This document shows positions 1 through 7,504 of a stretch of DNA of 34,615 nucleotides, one piece after another. A model generated the notes under the pieces. It made no database searches, was not told where the DNA came from, and worked only from the letters and a program-made list of their open reading frames with translations. The stretch is from Actinomycetota bacterium (GTDB lineage Bacteria; Actinomycetota; Actinomycetes; Streptosporangiales; Streptosporangiaceae), in assembly GCA_027314515.1 (NCBI GenBank), contig DAHVAR010000142.1, positions 1 to 34,615 of the forward strand, in the 5' to 3' direction. Made by a program: the position numbers and the translations under genes. Position 1 is the stretch's first letter, and every line of letters starts with the position of its first letter.

Positions 1-275
1 GCATCGAACGCGGCCAGCACCCTGCAGGCTGCGGCCAGCTGCACCGACTCGGCCGCCGCCAGGCCGCGCAGGCAGTCCGCCTGCTCGGCGCCGGTCAGCC
101 CGGCCGGGTCCGCGGCGGCCAGGTAATCCAGCCCCGCCCGCACCGCGGCCAGCGCCTGCGCCACCCCGGCGAACCCGCCAGCCGCGCCGTCACTGCTGCC
201 AGCGCCGGAAGTCCCGGAAGTGCCGCCAGCGGCCGAAGCGCGCCGGGCGGTGCCTGGCTGGTCCTGCTGGTCCAC
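1..275 (-). CDS. DUF222 / 13E12-repeat family protein (probable HNH endonuclease), 5' end only
   Basis: The first 91 codons of a gene that runs off the left edge. The GTG start at 275 is preceded by a strong ribosome binding site (GGGAGG, about 9 nt upstream). After a Gly/Ser/Ala-rich N-terminus of some 35 residues comes a helical stretch with a Trp-less 'AGLDYLAAADPAGLTG' and 'ECL/DCLRGL' pattern typical of the DUF222 domain of actinobacterial 13E12-repeat proteins, which usually end in an HNH nuclease motif. That C-terminal part is outside the window, so nuclease function cannot be confirmed. These proteins occur in many copies per actinomycete genome and their role is largely unknown. Family assignment is from pattern memory. 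Confidence 0.72.
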   Translation of the reverse strand, partial: MDQQDQPGTARRASAAGGTSGTSGAGSSDGAAGGFAGVAQALAAVRAGLDYLAAADPAGLTGAEQADCLRGLAAAESVQLAAACRVLAAFD

Positions 276-302
276 GACGGCTCACCTCCCCGGACCGGGT
301 CG

Positions 303-662
303 CGTCATCGAATCTGAGTTCGATGATACCGGCCCCCACCGACAATTCCCGGCCCGCGACCGCGCCGGCACGGCCGGGACAGGCAGTTCCGCCGGGCACA
401 CCCAACCTAGGACCTGGCAGCCGTCCTCGGGGTCAACGCCAATACCGTGTTCCGCGCGCTGAGGACACTGCGCGCTGAGGAAACACTGCGCGCTGAGGGC
501 CTGGTCGAGTTCCGCTGCGGTCGCGGCGTCTCCGTCACTGGCATCGCGCCGCGCCGTAGCCAGGTCGTCGCCAAAGCGCGCGAACTAGTCGCGCTAGCCC
601 GCCAGTACGGTTTCCGGCCGGACGAGCTTGCCGAGATCATCCAGCAGGCACAGCAACCGTGA
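303..662 (+). pseudogene. Decayed GntR-family (YtrA-like short) transcriptional regulator
   Basis: Reading three frames in turn recovers most of a short GntR regulator. An N-terminal 'VIESEFDD' start is followed by a degraded linker whose bases still resemble the family's 'PPGTQLPS' stretch. Then comes the winged-helix core DLAAVLGVNANTVFRALR from 411, and a C-terminal helix reading 'VVAKARELVALARQYG' to the stop at 660-662. The core frame is blocked by a TAG at 408-410 and is out of frame with the N-terminus. A duplication of about 18 bp (459-474 and 475-492) repeats 'TLRAE' inside the recognition domain. An intact relative would be around 125 residues. No functional product is expected, although a short GTG-started frame at 447-662 remains open. 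Confidence 0.75.
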
Positions 663-987
663 CGACGCTCCAGCCGCGCTCGCTGCCCGGCTGCCCGCCG
701 GATCGCTCAGCATCGCCACTGGGTACGGCAACGTCTGAGTGACCGGGATCGGCGTCACCTAAGGGGTCAGCGAGCAGACCGGCCGGATAGTAACGCGGGT
801 TGCCACTCCCGGCACGTTCCCTGCGGGATGTGGCAGCGGGATCGCCGTCGGCGCGGGTGAGGTGTGGGTCACCTACGGCTGCCGCGGCGTCTACCGTATC
901 GATCCGCGCGGCGGCACTGTCACGGCGTCACTACGGGTCGCCCGCGCCGGGAATGCCATCGCGGTGGCTGGCGGGCTGGGCCGGTGA
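661..987 (+). pseudogene. Remnant of a beta-propeller (YVTN/NHL-like repeat) protein with internal stops
   Basis: In one frame the bases read as propeller blades: 'SLSIATGYGNV*VTGIGVT*' followed by 'GRIVTRVATPGTF', 'GSGIAVGAGEVWVTYG' and 'VYRIDPRGGTVTASLRV'. Repeats of the form GIAVGAGAVWVA..RIDPRTGRVVATI are common in extracellular parts of actinobacterial Ser/Thr kinases and solute-binding proteins. Two in-frame stops, TGA at 736-738 and TAA at 760-762, sit where Trp would be expected; the first is a one-base change from TGG. The remnant ends at a TGA at 985-987 and shows about two blades of a larger protein. It lies directly behind the decayed GntR gene, so the whole stretch of about 700 bp looks like a degrading locus. 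Confidence 0.6.
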
Positions 988-989
988 CG

Positions 990-1697
990 CTACTGGCCGC
1001 TGACGCACTCCGGCATCGGCGGCCGGGCCGTGGCCGCCCTCCGGTAACGGTCGATGACAAGACCCGCCAGCGCCGGATGGCTGCCGAGCGGCTCGGTGAC
1101 CCAGTCGGCGCCGCTGCGGCGGAGCTGATCCTGGAAGTGGCCGGGCGCGAGCAGGTAACTAGCCACCGCGACCGGCCCGCCGGTCCGATTCCGCAGCTCG
1201 GCGACCGCCGCGGGCACTGTCGGCTCGGCGCCTGTCGCGAACGCGCCGAGTACCGGCACGCCGAGCTCGGCGGCCAGCAGGTCGGCCTGCCGCCGCACCT
1301 GGCCGGCGGCTGCCGGGTCGGACGAGCCAGCCGCCGCGAGTACCACCGGCGTTCCCGCGGGAACGCCGGCTTCGGCCAGCCGGGCGGTGAGCACCGTCAG
1401 CAGCAGGTCGTCGGGGCCGAGCGGGCCGGCGACCAGGGCACCAGCCGAGGTAGCCGCGTACGCGATGCCGGCTGACAGGTGATAGCCGGAGGACAGCAGC
1501 AACGGCACGATCACCGCGTTCGGGCCAGCCGCGCCGAGCTCGTCCGGCAGCGACGGCTCGGCATGCCCGATGAACGCGACGCGGACATCGAGCATCGGCG
1601 CCAGCCGGCGTACCTGCCGGGCCAGCGCGCTGATCACCTCGGCCGCCGCCGGGTCCCGGCTGCCGTGCGCGACCGCGACCAGCGCCGGCCGGCTCAC
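990..1697 (-). CDS. Sirohydrochlorin chelatase (CbiX/SirB-type)
   Basis: A 235-residue protein of the CbiX family, which inserts metal (Fe2+ for siroheme, Co2+ in cobalamin synthesis) into sirohydrochlorin. The N-terminal motif 'VAVAHGSRDP' carries the metal-binding His (about residue 11). A second conserved 'FIGHAEPSLPD' follows at about 42, and the C-terminal half has 'SYLLAPGHFQDQL'. The length fits the two-domain form seen in actinomycetes. The start ATG overlaps the stop of the upstream cysG by 4 bp (ATGA), so translation is coupled. Because the CysG protein next to it seems to lack an obvious chelatase of its own in this lineage, and because the operon encodes a siroheme enzyme, ferrochelation for siroheme is the likely role. 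Confidence 0.88.
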   Translation of the reverse strand: MSRPALVAVAHGSRDPAAAEVISALARQVRRLAPMLDVRVAFIGHAEPSLPDELGAAGPNAVIVPLLLSSGYHLSAGIAYAATSAGALVAGPLGPDDLLLTVLTARLAEAGVPAGTPVVLAAAGSSDPAAAGQVRRQADLLAAELGVPVLGAFATGAEPTVPAAVAELRNRTGGPVAVASYLLAPGHFQDQLRRSGADWVTEPLGSHPALAGLVIDRYRRAATARPPMPECVSGQ

Positions 1698-3043
1698 GCC
1701 GCCGCTCCGGGCATTGTCGGCCGCAGCAGCTCGCGCAGCCGGACGACCTCGCCGATGACCACGACCGCGGGCGGCCGCACCCCGGCGGCATGCGCATCAG
1801 CCGTTACCCGTTCCAGGGTCGAGGTCAGCACCTGCTGGTCCGCCGTCGTGCCGTCGCAGATCACCGCGACGGGCGTGGCTGCCGCCCGGCCGCGCTTGAT
1901 CAGCTCGGCCGCCACCGGGCCGAGGTGCCCGACCGCCATCAGCACCACGAGCGTGCCGGTGCCGCGCGCCAGCGCTTCCCAGTCCACGGTCGCGCCCGGC
2001 TGCGACGGGTCGAGGTGCGCGGATACCACGGCGAAGTCCTGTGTCACGCCGCGATGGGTGACCGGGATCCCGGCGCAGGCCGGTACCGCGATCGCACTCG
2101 TTACACCGGGAACGACGTGCACGGGCACACCCGCTTGGACACAGGCCAGCGCTTCCTCGCCACCCCGGCCGAACACGAACGGGTCGCCGCCTTTGAGCCT
2201 GGCGACCCGTTGCCCGGCCTGCGCCCTGGCCACGATCAGCTCGTTGATCTGGGCTTGCGTCAGGTTGTGCGCGTGCGGTTGCTTGCCCGCGTCGATGATC
2301 TCCACGTCCGGGTCAAGTTCGGCCAGCAAGGAGCGCGGTGCCAGCTTGTCCGTGACAACGACGTCGGCCTCCGCCAGCAGCCGGCGCCCGCGTACGGTGA
2401 TCAAGCCGGCATCACCCGGCCCGCCGCCGATCAGCGCGACGCTGCCGACGCCCCGCTGGCCGGCCAGGCCGGGGCCTGTCCGTCGCGGCCGGACCGGCAG
2501 TGTGCCCTCGGCCAGGGCGCTGGCGATAGCCGCGCGGAGCCGCTGTGACCGGCCAGGGTCGCCCCCGGCGGTGACCGCGACGGTGACCTCGCCGTGCCGT
2601 GTCAGGGCTGGCGTCCAGGCCGCCGACGCCGCGGCGTCGTCGGCTCGCACGCACCAGATCCGGCGGCGCTCGGCCTCGGCCGCCACCCGGGCGTTGACGG
2701 CCGGGTCGCTGGTGGCGGCGTGCGCGAGCCAGGCAGCCGACAGGTCACCGTCGCGGTACTCCCTGACCAGCACAGTGACCGGCAGCCCGGCAAGTTCCGG
2801 CAGCACGGCCGGGGCGACGACGATGACATTCGCGCCCGCCTCGAGCAGAGCGCGGGTACGACGCAGACCGACCGTGCCGCCGCCGACGACGACCGCGCGC
2901 CGCCCGGCTAGCGACAGCATCAGCGGATATCGAGCCTCGCCAGCCGCAGCTCGCGGAGCGGCTCGGCCCGGCTGGGCGCTGTCCCCAGCTAGGTTCGCGC
3001 CACTCTCGCGGCCGGCCTCGGAGCGCACCTGACCGACCGTCAT
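1694..3043 (-). CDS. cysG: Siroheme synthase: precorrin-2 dehydrogenase / uroporphyrinogen-III C-methyltransferase
   Basis: A 449-residue two-domain enzyme converting uroporphyrinogen III to sirohydrochlorin. The N-terminal half has a Rossmann dinucleotide-binding motif, 'RRAVVVGGGTVGLRRTRALL' (about residues 52-71), typical of Met8p/CysG dehydrogenase domains. The C-terminal half from about residue 200 is a SUMT methyltransferase with 'VALIGGGPGDAGLITVRG', 'RLKGGDPFVFGRGGEEA' and 'VPVHVVPGVTSA'. I chose the ATG at 3043 over the more upstream in-frame start because it overlaps the stop of the zinc-ribbon gene (ATGA) and has GGAG 6 nt upstream. The first 45 or so residues are a low-complexity extension. 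It sits between the reductase that uses siroheme and the chelatase that finishes it. Confidence 0.93.
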   Translation of the reverse strand: MTVGQVRSEAGRESGANLAGDSAQPGRAAPRAAAGEARYPLMLSLAGRRAVVVGGGTVGLRRTRALLEAGANVIVVAPAVLPELAGLPVTVLVREYRDGDLSAAWLAHAATSDPAVNARVAAEAERRRIWCVRADDAAASAAWTPALTRHGEVTVAVTAGGDPGRSQRLRAAIASALAEGTLPVRPRRTGPGLAGQRGVGSVALIGGGPGDAGLITVRGRRLLAEADVVVTDKLAPRSLLAELDPDVEIIDAGKQPHAHNLTQAQINELIVARAQAGQRVARLKGGDPFVFGRGGEEALACVQAGVPVHVVPGVTSAIAVPACAGIPVTHRGVTQDFAVVSAHLDPSQPGATVDWEALARGTGTLVVLMAVGHLGPVAAELIKRGRAAATPVAVICDGTTADQQVLTSTLERVTADAHAAGVRPPAVVVIGEVVRLRELLRPTMPGAAA

Positions 3044-3219
3044 GACGTGCTCCGCGCTGCCGGGTGGTGCCGCTGAGGCCGCGTCACGCCGACGAACGTG
3101 AGGCTGAAGCCGCGGGCGCAGGCGCGGCACTCCCAGGTGCCGGCCTCGGCGCTTGCGGGCCGGAGGTTCTCCTCGCCGCAGTACGGGCAGAAGAACGGCA
3201 CCTGCCGCTCGCTGTTCAT
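3040..3219 (-). CDS. Small zinc-ribbon protein (59 aa) in the sulfite reductase operon
   Basis: A 59-residue gene between the reductase and cysG. It starts at an ATG that overlaps the reductase stop by 4 bp and ends at a TGA that overlaps the cysG ATG by 4 bp, so all three are translationally coupled. The protein shows 'FFCPYCGEENLRP' and 'WECRACARGFSLTFVG', two CxxC pairs (Cys11/14 and Cys31/34) spaced like a rubredoxin-type zinc ribbon. The C-terminal 15 residues are basic. Small proteins of this kind are found next to nitrite/sulfite reductase genes in actinomycetes; no biochemical function is known to me. Binding of zinc or a role in reductase maturation is inference. Confidence 0.85.
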   Translation of the reverse strand: MNSERQVPFFCPYCGEENLRPASAEAGTWECRACARGFSLTFVGVTRPQRHHPAARSTS

Positions 3220-4949
3220 CGGAGTCCGCCTGCCTGCGCCGGTCCGCCTGCCTGCGCCGGTCCGCCTGCCCGCTCCGGTCCGCCCGCCCCGGCCAGCTCG
3301 GCCGGCCTGATCAGCAGCTGCGCATCAGCGCGCCGTACCCAGGCGGCGAACTGCTCGCCGTCACCGCGGTCGGACTGATAATTGCGCAGCAGGCCCTCGA
3401 CGAAATCAGGCAGCGCGTCGGCGGTGACCTTCAGGCCGCGCAGCTTGCGGCCGAAGCCGGGGTCGGTACCGAGCGACCCGCCGAGGTGCACCTGGAAGCC
3501 TTCGACGCCGTCCACGATCGAGCCCTTCAGCCCGATGTCGGCAAGCTGGAAGCGGGCGCATGAGTTGGGGCAGCCGTTCACGTTGATCGTGATCGGGCTG
3601 TCGAAGCCGGGCAACCGTCGGCCTAGCTCGGCATACAGGTCACGGGCCCGGCCCTTGGTCTCGACGATGGCCAGCTTGCAGAATTCGATGCCGGTGCAGG
3701 CCATCGTGCCGCGCCGGAACACGTCCGGGCTGGCTTGCAGGTCGACCGACTCTAGTTCTGCGACCAGCTCCGTCACGGCGCGTTCCGGCACGTCGAGGAT
3801 TAGCAGCTTCTGCTCGATCGTGGTAGCGACGCGGCCCGAGCCGTAGGCCTCCGCCAGGTCAGCCACCTGCCACAGCTGCGAACCGGACGTCCGGCCGGTG
3901 TGCGGGGCGACGCCCACGTAATACAGGCCGTCGCGCTGGCGGTGCACGCCTATGTGGTCGCGCGAACCCGGCGCGGGTGCGGGCGGCGCCGGCCCGTCTG
4001 CAAGCCCGTTCCCGCCGAGGTACTCGCGCTCCAGGACCTCGCGGAATCGGTCGGTACCCCAGTCGGCGACCAGGAACTTCAGCCGGGCGCGGCTGCGCAG
4101 CCTGCGGTAGCCATAGTCGCGGAACAGCCGCGCCACAGCCAGCCACACCTCGGCGACGCGGTCCGGCGGGACGAACGCGCGCAGGCGCTCAGCCAGCATC
4201 GGGTTAGTGGACAGCCCGCCGCCCACCCACAGGTCGAAACCGGGCCTGCCGTCCGGGCCGGTCACGCCGACGAAGGAGACGTCGTTGACCTCATGCGCGG
4301 TGCACTGCCTGGCGCACCCGGAGATCGCGGTCTTGAACTTGCGCGGCAGGTTGGTGAGATCAGGGCTGCTGGTCGCCGCATCTTCGGTCGCCCGCAGGGC
4401 GCCGCTGGCGTCCAGCACCTCGGCCGCGTCGATCCCGGCCACCGGGCAGCCGAGAATGTTGCGCGGCACGTCACCGCATGCCTGCTGGCTGGACAGGCCG
4501 ACCTCGTCGAGGCGCGCCCAGATGGCCGGGACGTCCTCGATCGAGATCCAGTGGAACTGCACGTTCTGGCGGTCGGTGACATCGGCCAGGTCACGGCCGT
4601 ATTCCTTGGCAACCCCGGCGATCGCGCGCAACTGGCTGGCAGTCAGCTGCCCGCCGGGTATCCGGACGCGCATCATGAAGTACGGGTCCTCGATGTCGGC
4701 GTCGTCGAGAGCGCCGGTCCTGCCGCCGCCGATGCCGGGCTTGCGCTGCGTGTACAGGCCCCACCAGCGGAACCGTCCGCGCAGGTCAGACGGGTCGATC
4801 GAGTCGAAGCCCAGATGGGCGTACCGGTTCAGGATGCGGTCGCGGACGTGCAGTCCGTCGTCATCCTTCTTGAATCTCTCGGCGGGATTGAGCGGCTCAC
4901 AGTGGCCGAGGGCCCACTGACCCTGGCCGCGAAGCGGTTGAGATGGCAT
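3216..4949 (-). CDS. Siroheme-dependent sulfite/nitrite reductase (ferredoxin type)
   Basis: A 577-residue assimilatory reductase for the six-electron reduction of sulfite to sulfide (or nitrite to ammonia). Ferredoxin-like half-domains (an example motif is 'RFRWWGLYTQRKPGIGG') alternate with two siroheme/4Fe-4S domains. The cluster ligands are visible: Cys418-x5-Cys424 in 'ACTGIEFC' and Cys460-x3-Cys464 in 'GCPNSC'. The ATG at 4949 is preceded by AGAAGGA at about 8 nt; further upstream in-frame starts would run into the leader-peptide region. The C-terminus ends in an AGGPAQ-type repeat. Substrate cannot be settled from sequence alone, but the cysteine leader peptide upstream and the absence of nitrate genes favour sulfite. 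The gene heads an operon with the zinc ribbon, cysG and the chelatase. Confidence 0.9.
   Translation of the reverse strand: MPSQPLRGQGQWALGHCEPLNPAERFKKDDDGLHVRDRILNRYAHLGFDSIDPSDLRGRFRWWGLYTQRKPGIGGGRTGALDDADIEDPYFMMRVRIPGGQLTASQLRAIAGVAKEYGRDLADVTDRQNVQFHWISIEDVPAIWARLDEVGLSSQQACGDVPRNILGCPVAGIDAAEVLDASGALRATEDAATSSPDLTNLPRKFKTAISGCARQCTAHEVNDVSFVGVTGPDGRPGFDLWVGGGLSTNPMLAERLRAFVPPDRVAEVWLAVARLFRDYGYRRLRSRARLKFLVADWGTDRFREVLEREYLGGNGLADGPAPPAPAPGSRDHIGVHRQRDGLYYVGVAPHTGRTSGSQLWQVADLAEAYGSGRVATTIEQKLLILDVPERAVTELVAELESVDLQASPDVFRRGTMACTGIEFCKLAIVETKGRARDLYAELGRRLPGFDSPITINVNGCPNSCARFQLADIGLKGSIVDGVEGFQVHLGGSLGTDPGFGRKLRGLKVTADALPDFVEGLLRNYQSDRGDGEQFAAWVRRADAQLLIRPAELAGAGGPERAGGPAQAGGPAQAGGLR
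3224..3277 (-). repeat. 18-bp in-frame repeat at the 3' end of the reductase gene
   Basis: Two perfect and one slightly diverged copy of an 18-bp unit (plus-strand gtccgcctgcctgcgccg), followed by a fourth partial copy. It encodes the Gly/Pro/Ala tail (AGGPAQ repeats) of the reductase. The unit is a multiple of three, so copy-number changes would keep the frame. The tail lies outside the conserved fold. Confidence 0.85.
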
Positions 4950-5055
4950 CGCGAAGGTCCTTCTGCTGGAATGTCGCGGGCAGGCGGCAGTTGCCGCCGC
5001 GGCGAGACACCGCGGCGAGACACCGCGGCGTTGCGGGCTGCCGGGGAATCCTTGG
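4950..5055 (-). promoter_or_regulatory. Possible attenuator region between leader peptide and reductase gene
   Basis: The stretch between the leader-peptide stop and the reductase start holds a GC hairpin (GGCGGC agtt GCCGCC at 4983-4998). Next to it is a 13-bp tandem repeat (gcggcgagacacc at 4999-5011 and 5012-5024, plus six more bases), which could pair with the hairpin arms in alternative ways. There is no clear U-tract, so a Rho-independent attenuator is not proven; control of translation initiation is equally possible. Confidence 0.4.
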
Positions 5056-5154
5056 TCAGCAGAAGGCGGGACAGATCGCGCTGGATACGCGCAGCAGGTC
5101 GATGTGACGGCGGCAGACAAGCCACGGGCCGCGGCTGGCGGTCGGGCGGATCAC
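5056..5154 (-). CDS. Cysteine-containing leader peptide upstream of sulfite reductase
   Basis: A 32-codon frame starting at GTG 5154, with AGGAGG 5 nt upstream. It contains the motif CRRHIDLLRVSSAICPA, which I recognise from short peptides annotated as putative leader peptides in front of sulfur-assimilation operons of Streptomyces and relatives. Three Cys codons lie at positions 14, 29 and 32, the last directly before the stop. Cysteine-rich short upstream frames in mycobacteria act as cysteine-responsive attenuators, and this peptide most likely does the same: slow translation at Cys codons when cysteine is scarce would raise expression of the reductase about 106 bp downstream. The mechanism here is inferred; the frame, ribosome site and motif are seen directly. 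Confidence 0.85.
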   Translation of the reverse strand: MIRPTASRGPWLVCRRHIDLLRVSSAICPAFC

Positions 5155-5229
5155 AGCTGCCTCCTGGCGGGCTAGGCCTGGACTGAACTTGACCGTAACA
5201 TCCGCCACTGGCGGTAGCGCAAGGGCAAT

Positions 5230-5283
5230 TATTTCTGCGGCCGGGCGCGCGGCAGGTATTTCTGCGGCCGGGCGCGCGGCAGG
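5230..5283. repeat. Perfect 27-bp tandem duplication
   Basis: Two identical adjacent 27-bp copies (5230-5256 and 5257-5283), starting TATTTCTGCGGCCGGGCGCG. They lie between the 3' end of amn and the upstream region of the cysteine leader peptide. No ORF or hairpin explains them; their perfect identity suggests a recent duplication. Confidence 0.9.
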
Positions 5284-5292
5284 CGAGTCGGG

Positions 5293-6462
5293 CTAAGTCT
5301 GACCGAGCAGCGGCTCGTCGGTCGAGCGAATGTCGCCGGTCGGCAGCCCGCCCGGGTACAGTTCCCTGACCTTAGCCACGACCGAGATGGCGATCTCAAC
5401 ATGCTGGCGCCGGGTATCCCGGTAGAACTGCTGTGCATCGGCGCTGAGTTTCGGGCGGGCATGCAGCGGCTTGTCGCTGACGGCGAGCAGCGTTGCCGTC
5501 GGTACCCGGTACCGGAACCCGTTGGCCGCTACAGTCGCCGACTCCATGTCCACAGCGAGAGCGCGGGACAGCCGCAGCCGGTCGGTGACCATGGATAGCT
5601 GCAGCTCCCAGTTCCTGTTGGCGGTGGTGAACACGATTCCCATCCTGCTTCGCAGGCCGCGTGCAGTCACCTCGTCGAGCAGCAGCCTGTTCAGCGTGTA
5701 GTTCGAGATGATCGGCACGCTCAGCGGGAGAACGTCATCGAGCACGCGATCATCGCGCATGAACCCGGTGGCCAGGACCAGGTCGCCGAGGTCCTGGTGA
5801 TTGCGGAGCCCGCCGCAATGCCCGATCATCAGCACTAGGTCAGGGCGGAGTACCGCCAGGTGATCTGTGATCGTCTTGGCGTTGGACGGCCCGACGCCGA
5901 TGTTGATCACGGTAAGGCCCGCCCGGCCGGGCAGCTGGTGGTGCCAGGCCGGCATCTGCCTGCCCGTCGAGTCAGGGCCGGTGCAATCCGGCAGCGCTGC
6001 CCGGAACTCATCGACATGCCAGGCGTAGTTGGTCAGCAGCACGTAGCGCTGGAAGCACTCGGCCGTGGTGCCGGTGTAATGCTGCAGGCGGTCGATGGAC
6101 AGTGCCATCCGCTCCGGACCGAACAGGAAGAGCTTCTTGCGCCGCAGGTCTGACCGGGTTTCGTCGAGGGCTTGCGCGAACGCCGGGTCGTGCACGTCGA
6201 GCGCGGCGCGGCCGGGGCTGACCGCGATCCGCGCGCCTGCCGCCGCCAGCCGCCCGAGTTCGCGTTCCAGGTACCAGCGGATCGCGCCGGGGGAGGCGAA
6301 GTCACCGTCCAGCCTCGGGTTGTGCGCCGACCAGGGCCGCTCCACGGTCAGCCGGGCGTACCGGCCATCGGAGTCCGCCTGCTCCATGGCATCGCAAAGG
6401 CGCGTCACCTCCGCAGCGCGCCGCTCGGCCGGAACGCCGGAGAAGTCCAGCGACACGATCAT
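5293..6462 (-). CDS. amn: AMP nucleosidase
   Basis: A 389-residue enzyme that cleaves AMP to adenine and ribose 5-phosphate, adjusting adenylate pools in the cytoplasm. The C-terminal catalytic half is of the purine-nucleoside-phosphorylase fold. It has 'VINIGVGPSNAKTITDHLAVLRP', 'MIGHCGGLRNHQDLGDLVLATGFMRDD', 'LAVDMESATVAANG' and 'AVSDKPLHARPKL', all close to the bacterial Amn signature. The N-terminal region (about 1-160) matches the regulatory domain of Amn but is shorter than in the E. coli protein (484 aa). The ATG at 6462 fits the conserved start; the ribosome site (GGCGGG) is modest. It is divergent from the methyltransferase gene across 147 bp and stands alone as a transcription unit. 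Confidence 0.9.
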   Translation of the reverse strand: MIVSLDFSGVPAERRAAEVTRLCDAMEQADSDGRYARLTVERPWSAHNPRLDGDFASPGAIRWYLERELGRLAAAGARIAVSPGRAALDVHDPAFAQALDETRSDLRRKKLFLFGPERMALSIDRLQHYTGTTAECFQRYVLLTNYAWHVDEFRAALPDCTGPDSTGRQMPAWHHQLPGRAGLTVINIGVGPSNAKTITDHLAVLRPDLVLMIGHCGGLRNHQDLGDLVLATGFMRDDRVLDDVLPLSVPIISNYTLNRLLLDEVTARGLRSRMGIVFTTANRNWELQLSMVTDRLRLSRALAVDMESATVAANGFRYRVPTATLLAVSDKPLHARPKLSADAQQFYRDTRRQHVEIAISVVAKVRELYPGGLPTGDIRSTDEPLLGQT

Positions 6463-6609
6463 CCCGCCATCATCGCAGCACCGGGTAGCCGCGACCGGCT
6501 AGGCCGCCCGCCCTCGGTTGGTCGGCGGCTGTGTGGCTCGGCGGCTCGGTGGCGAGCCGGGCGAGATAAGTCGGGCTGCGAGCATGAGGGCCGGCCGGCA
6601 TCCTGAACT

Positions 6610-7431
6610 ATGACCGCGGACCTGGAGCGTGCCGCTTTGCGCGCGTACCACGAGCGCGGTGAGGAAGCTGACCGGCTCACGCGCACTGGTGCGGGCCGGC
6701 TCGAGTTCGATCGGACTCAGGAAATAGTGCTGCGTCACCTGCCGCCACCGCCCGCGACCATCGCCGACGTCGGCGGCGGACCTGGCCGGTATGCCATCTG
6801 GCTGGCCGGGCTGGGCTACCGGGTCGTGCACCGGGACATCGTGCCGATGCACGTCGATCAGGCGCGAGCGGCCGCGGCCGCGGCCGGCGTGGCGGTGGAA
6901 GCCGCCGTCGGTGACGCGCGCAGCCTTGACCTGGATGACCAGACCGTGGACGCCGTGCTGCTGCTCGGCCCGCCGTACCACCTGCCGCTGCGGGCCGACC
7001 GGGTACGGGCGCTGCGCGAGGCCCGCCGGATCCTGCGGCCGGGCGGGCCGGTCTTCGGTGCGGTGATCTCGCGGTGGGCCGCGCGGCTCGATGAATTGTT
7101 GCGGAAGCGGATCTACGCCAGCAATCCGGCGGCTGTGCCGATGATCGACGAAGTCGAGCGCGGCCGGCTGCTGCCGGCGCTCGGGCCAGGCGGGTTCTTC
7201 GGCGTTGCGCACCGGCCGGCGCAGGTCCGGGGAGAGTTCACCGCGGCCGGGCTTACCGTCGCCGACCTGGTGTGCGTCGAAGGCGCCGGCTACCTGCTTG
7301 GCGATCTTGATGACCGGATGGCCGATCAGCGCGACTGGCGGGTGGTGCTTGATGCCGCCAGGGCGGTTGAGCGCGTCCCGGAGCTGCTGGGGATCGGCTC
7401 ACACCTGATCGCGACCGGAATGCGGCGCTGA
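6610..7431 (+). CDS. Class I SAM-dependent methyltransferase
   Basis: A 273-residue Rossmann-fold methyltransferase. Motif I is clear ('IADVGGGPGRYAIWLAGLG', about residues 55-73). It is followed by an acidic residue ending strand 2 ('VVHRDIVPMHVDQA'), motif II/III ('VGDARSLDLDDQTVDAVLLLGPPYHL') and the 'EARRILRPGG' helix common to type 11/25 methyltransferases. The C-terminal 100 residues (with 'GAGYLLGDLDDRM') probably form the substrate cap. The substrate cannot be told. The ribosome binding site before the ATG is weak. No partner genes: amn lies divergently and a small membrane-protein gene convergently. Confidence 0.85.
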   Translation: MTADLERAALRAYHERGEEADRLTRTGAGRLEFDRTQEIVLRHLPPPPATIADVGGGPGRYAIWLAGLGYRVVHRDIVPMHVDQARAAAAAAGVAVEAAVGDARSLDLDDQTVDAVLLLGPPYHLPLRADRVRALREARRILRPGGPVFGAVISRWAARLDELLRKRIYASNPAAVPMIDEVERGRLLPALGPGGFFGVAHRPAQVRGEFTAAGLTVADLVCVEGAGYLLGDLDDRMADQRDWRVVLDAARAVERVPELLGIGSHLIATGMRR

Positions 7432-7449
7432 ACAGTCGGCTTCGTGCCC

Positions 7450-7498
7450 GCCTGCCGATCGGCTATCTCGCCGCTCTGCGCTGAGCCGACCGGCAGGC
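7450..7498. terminator. Bidirectional hairpin terminator between convergent genes
   Basis: A 15-bp stem with a single mismatch (arms 7450-7464 and 7484-7498, arm sequence GCCTGCCGATCGGCT, 19-nt loop) fills the gap between the convergent methyltransferase and small membrane-protein genes. There is no long T-run, which is normal for actinobacterial I-shaped terminators. Confidence 0.7.
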
Positions 7499-7504
7499 TT
7501 CTCG

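Noticed and set aside
1479-3032. Long plus-strand open frame (over 500 codons)
   Set aside because: Antisense to cysG and the chelatase; low-complexity Ala/Ser/Arg composition, typical of shadow frames in GC-rich DNA.
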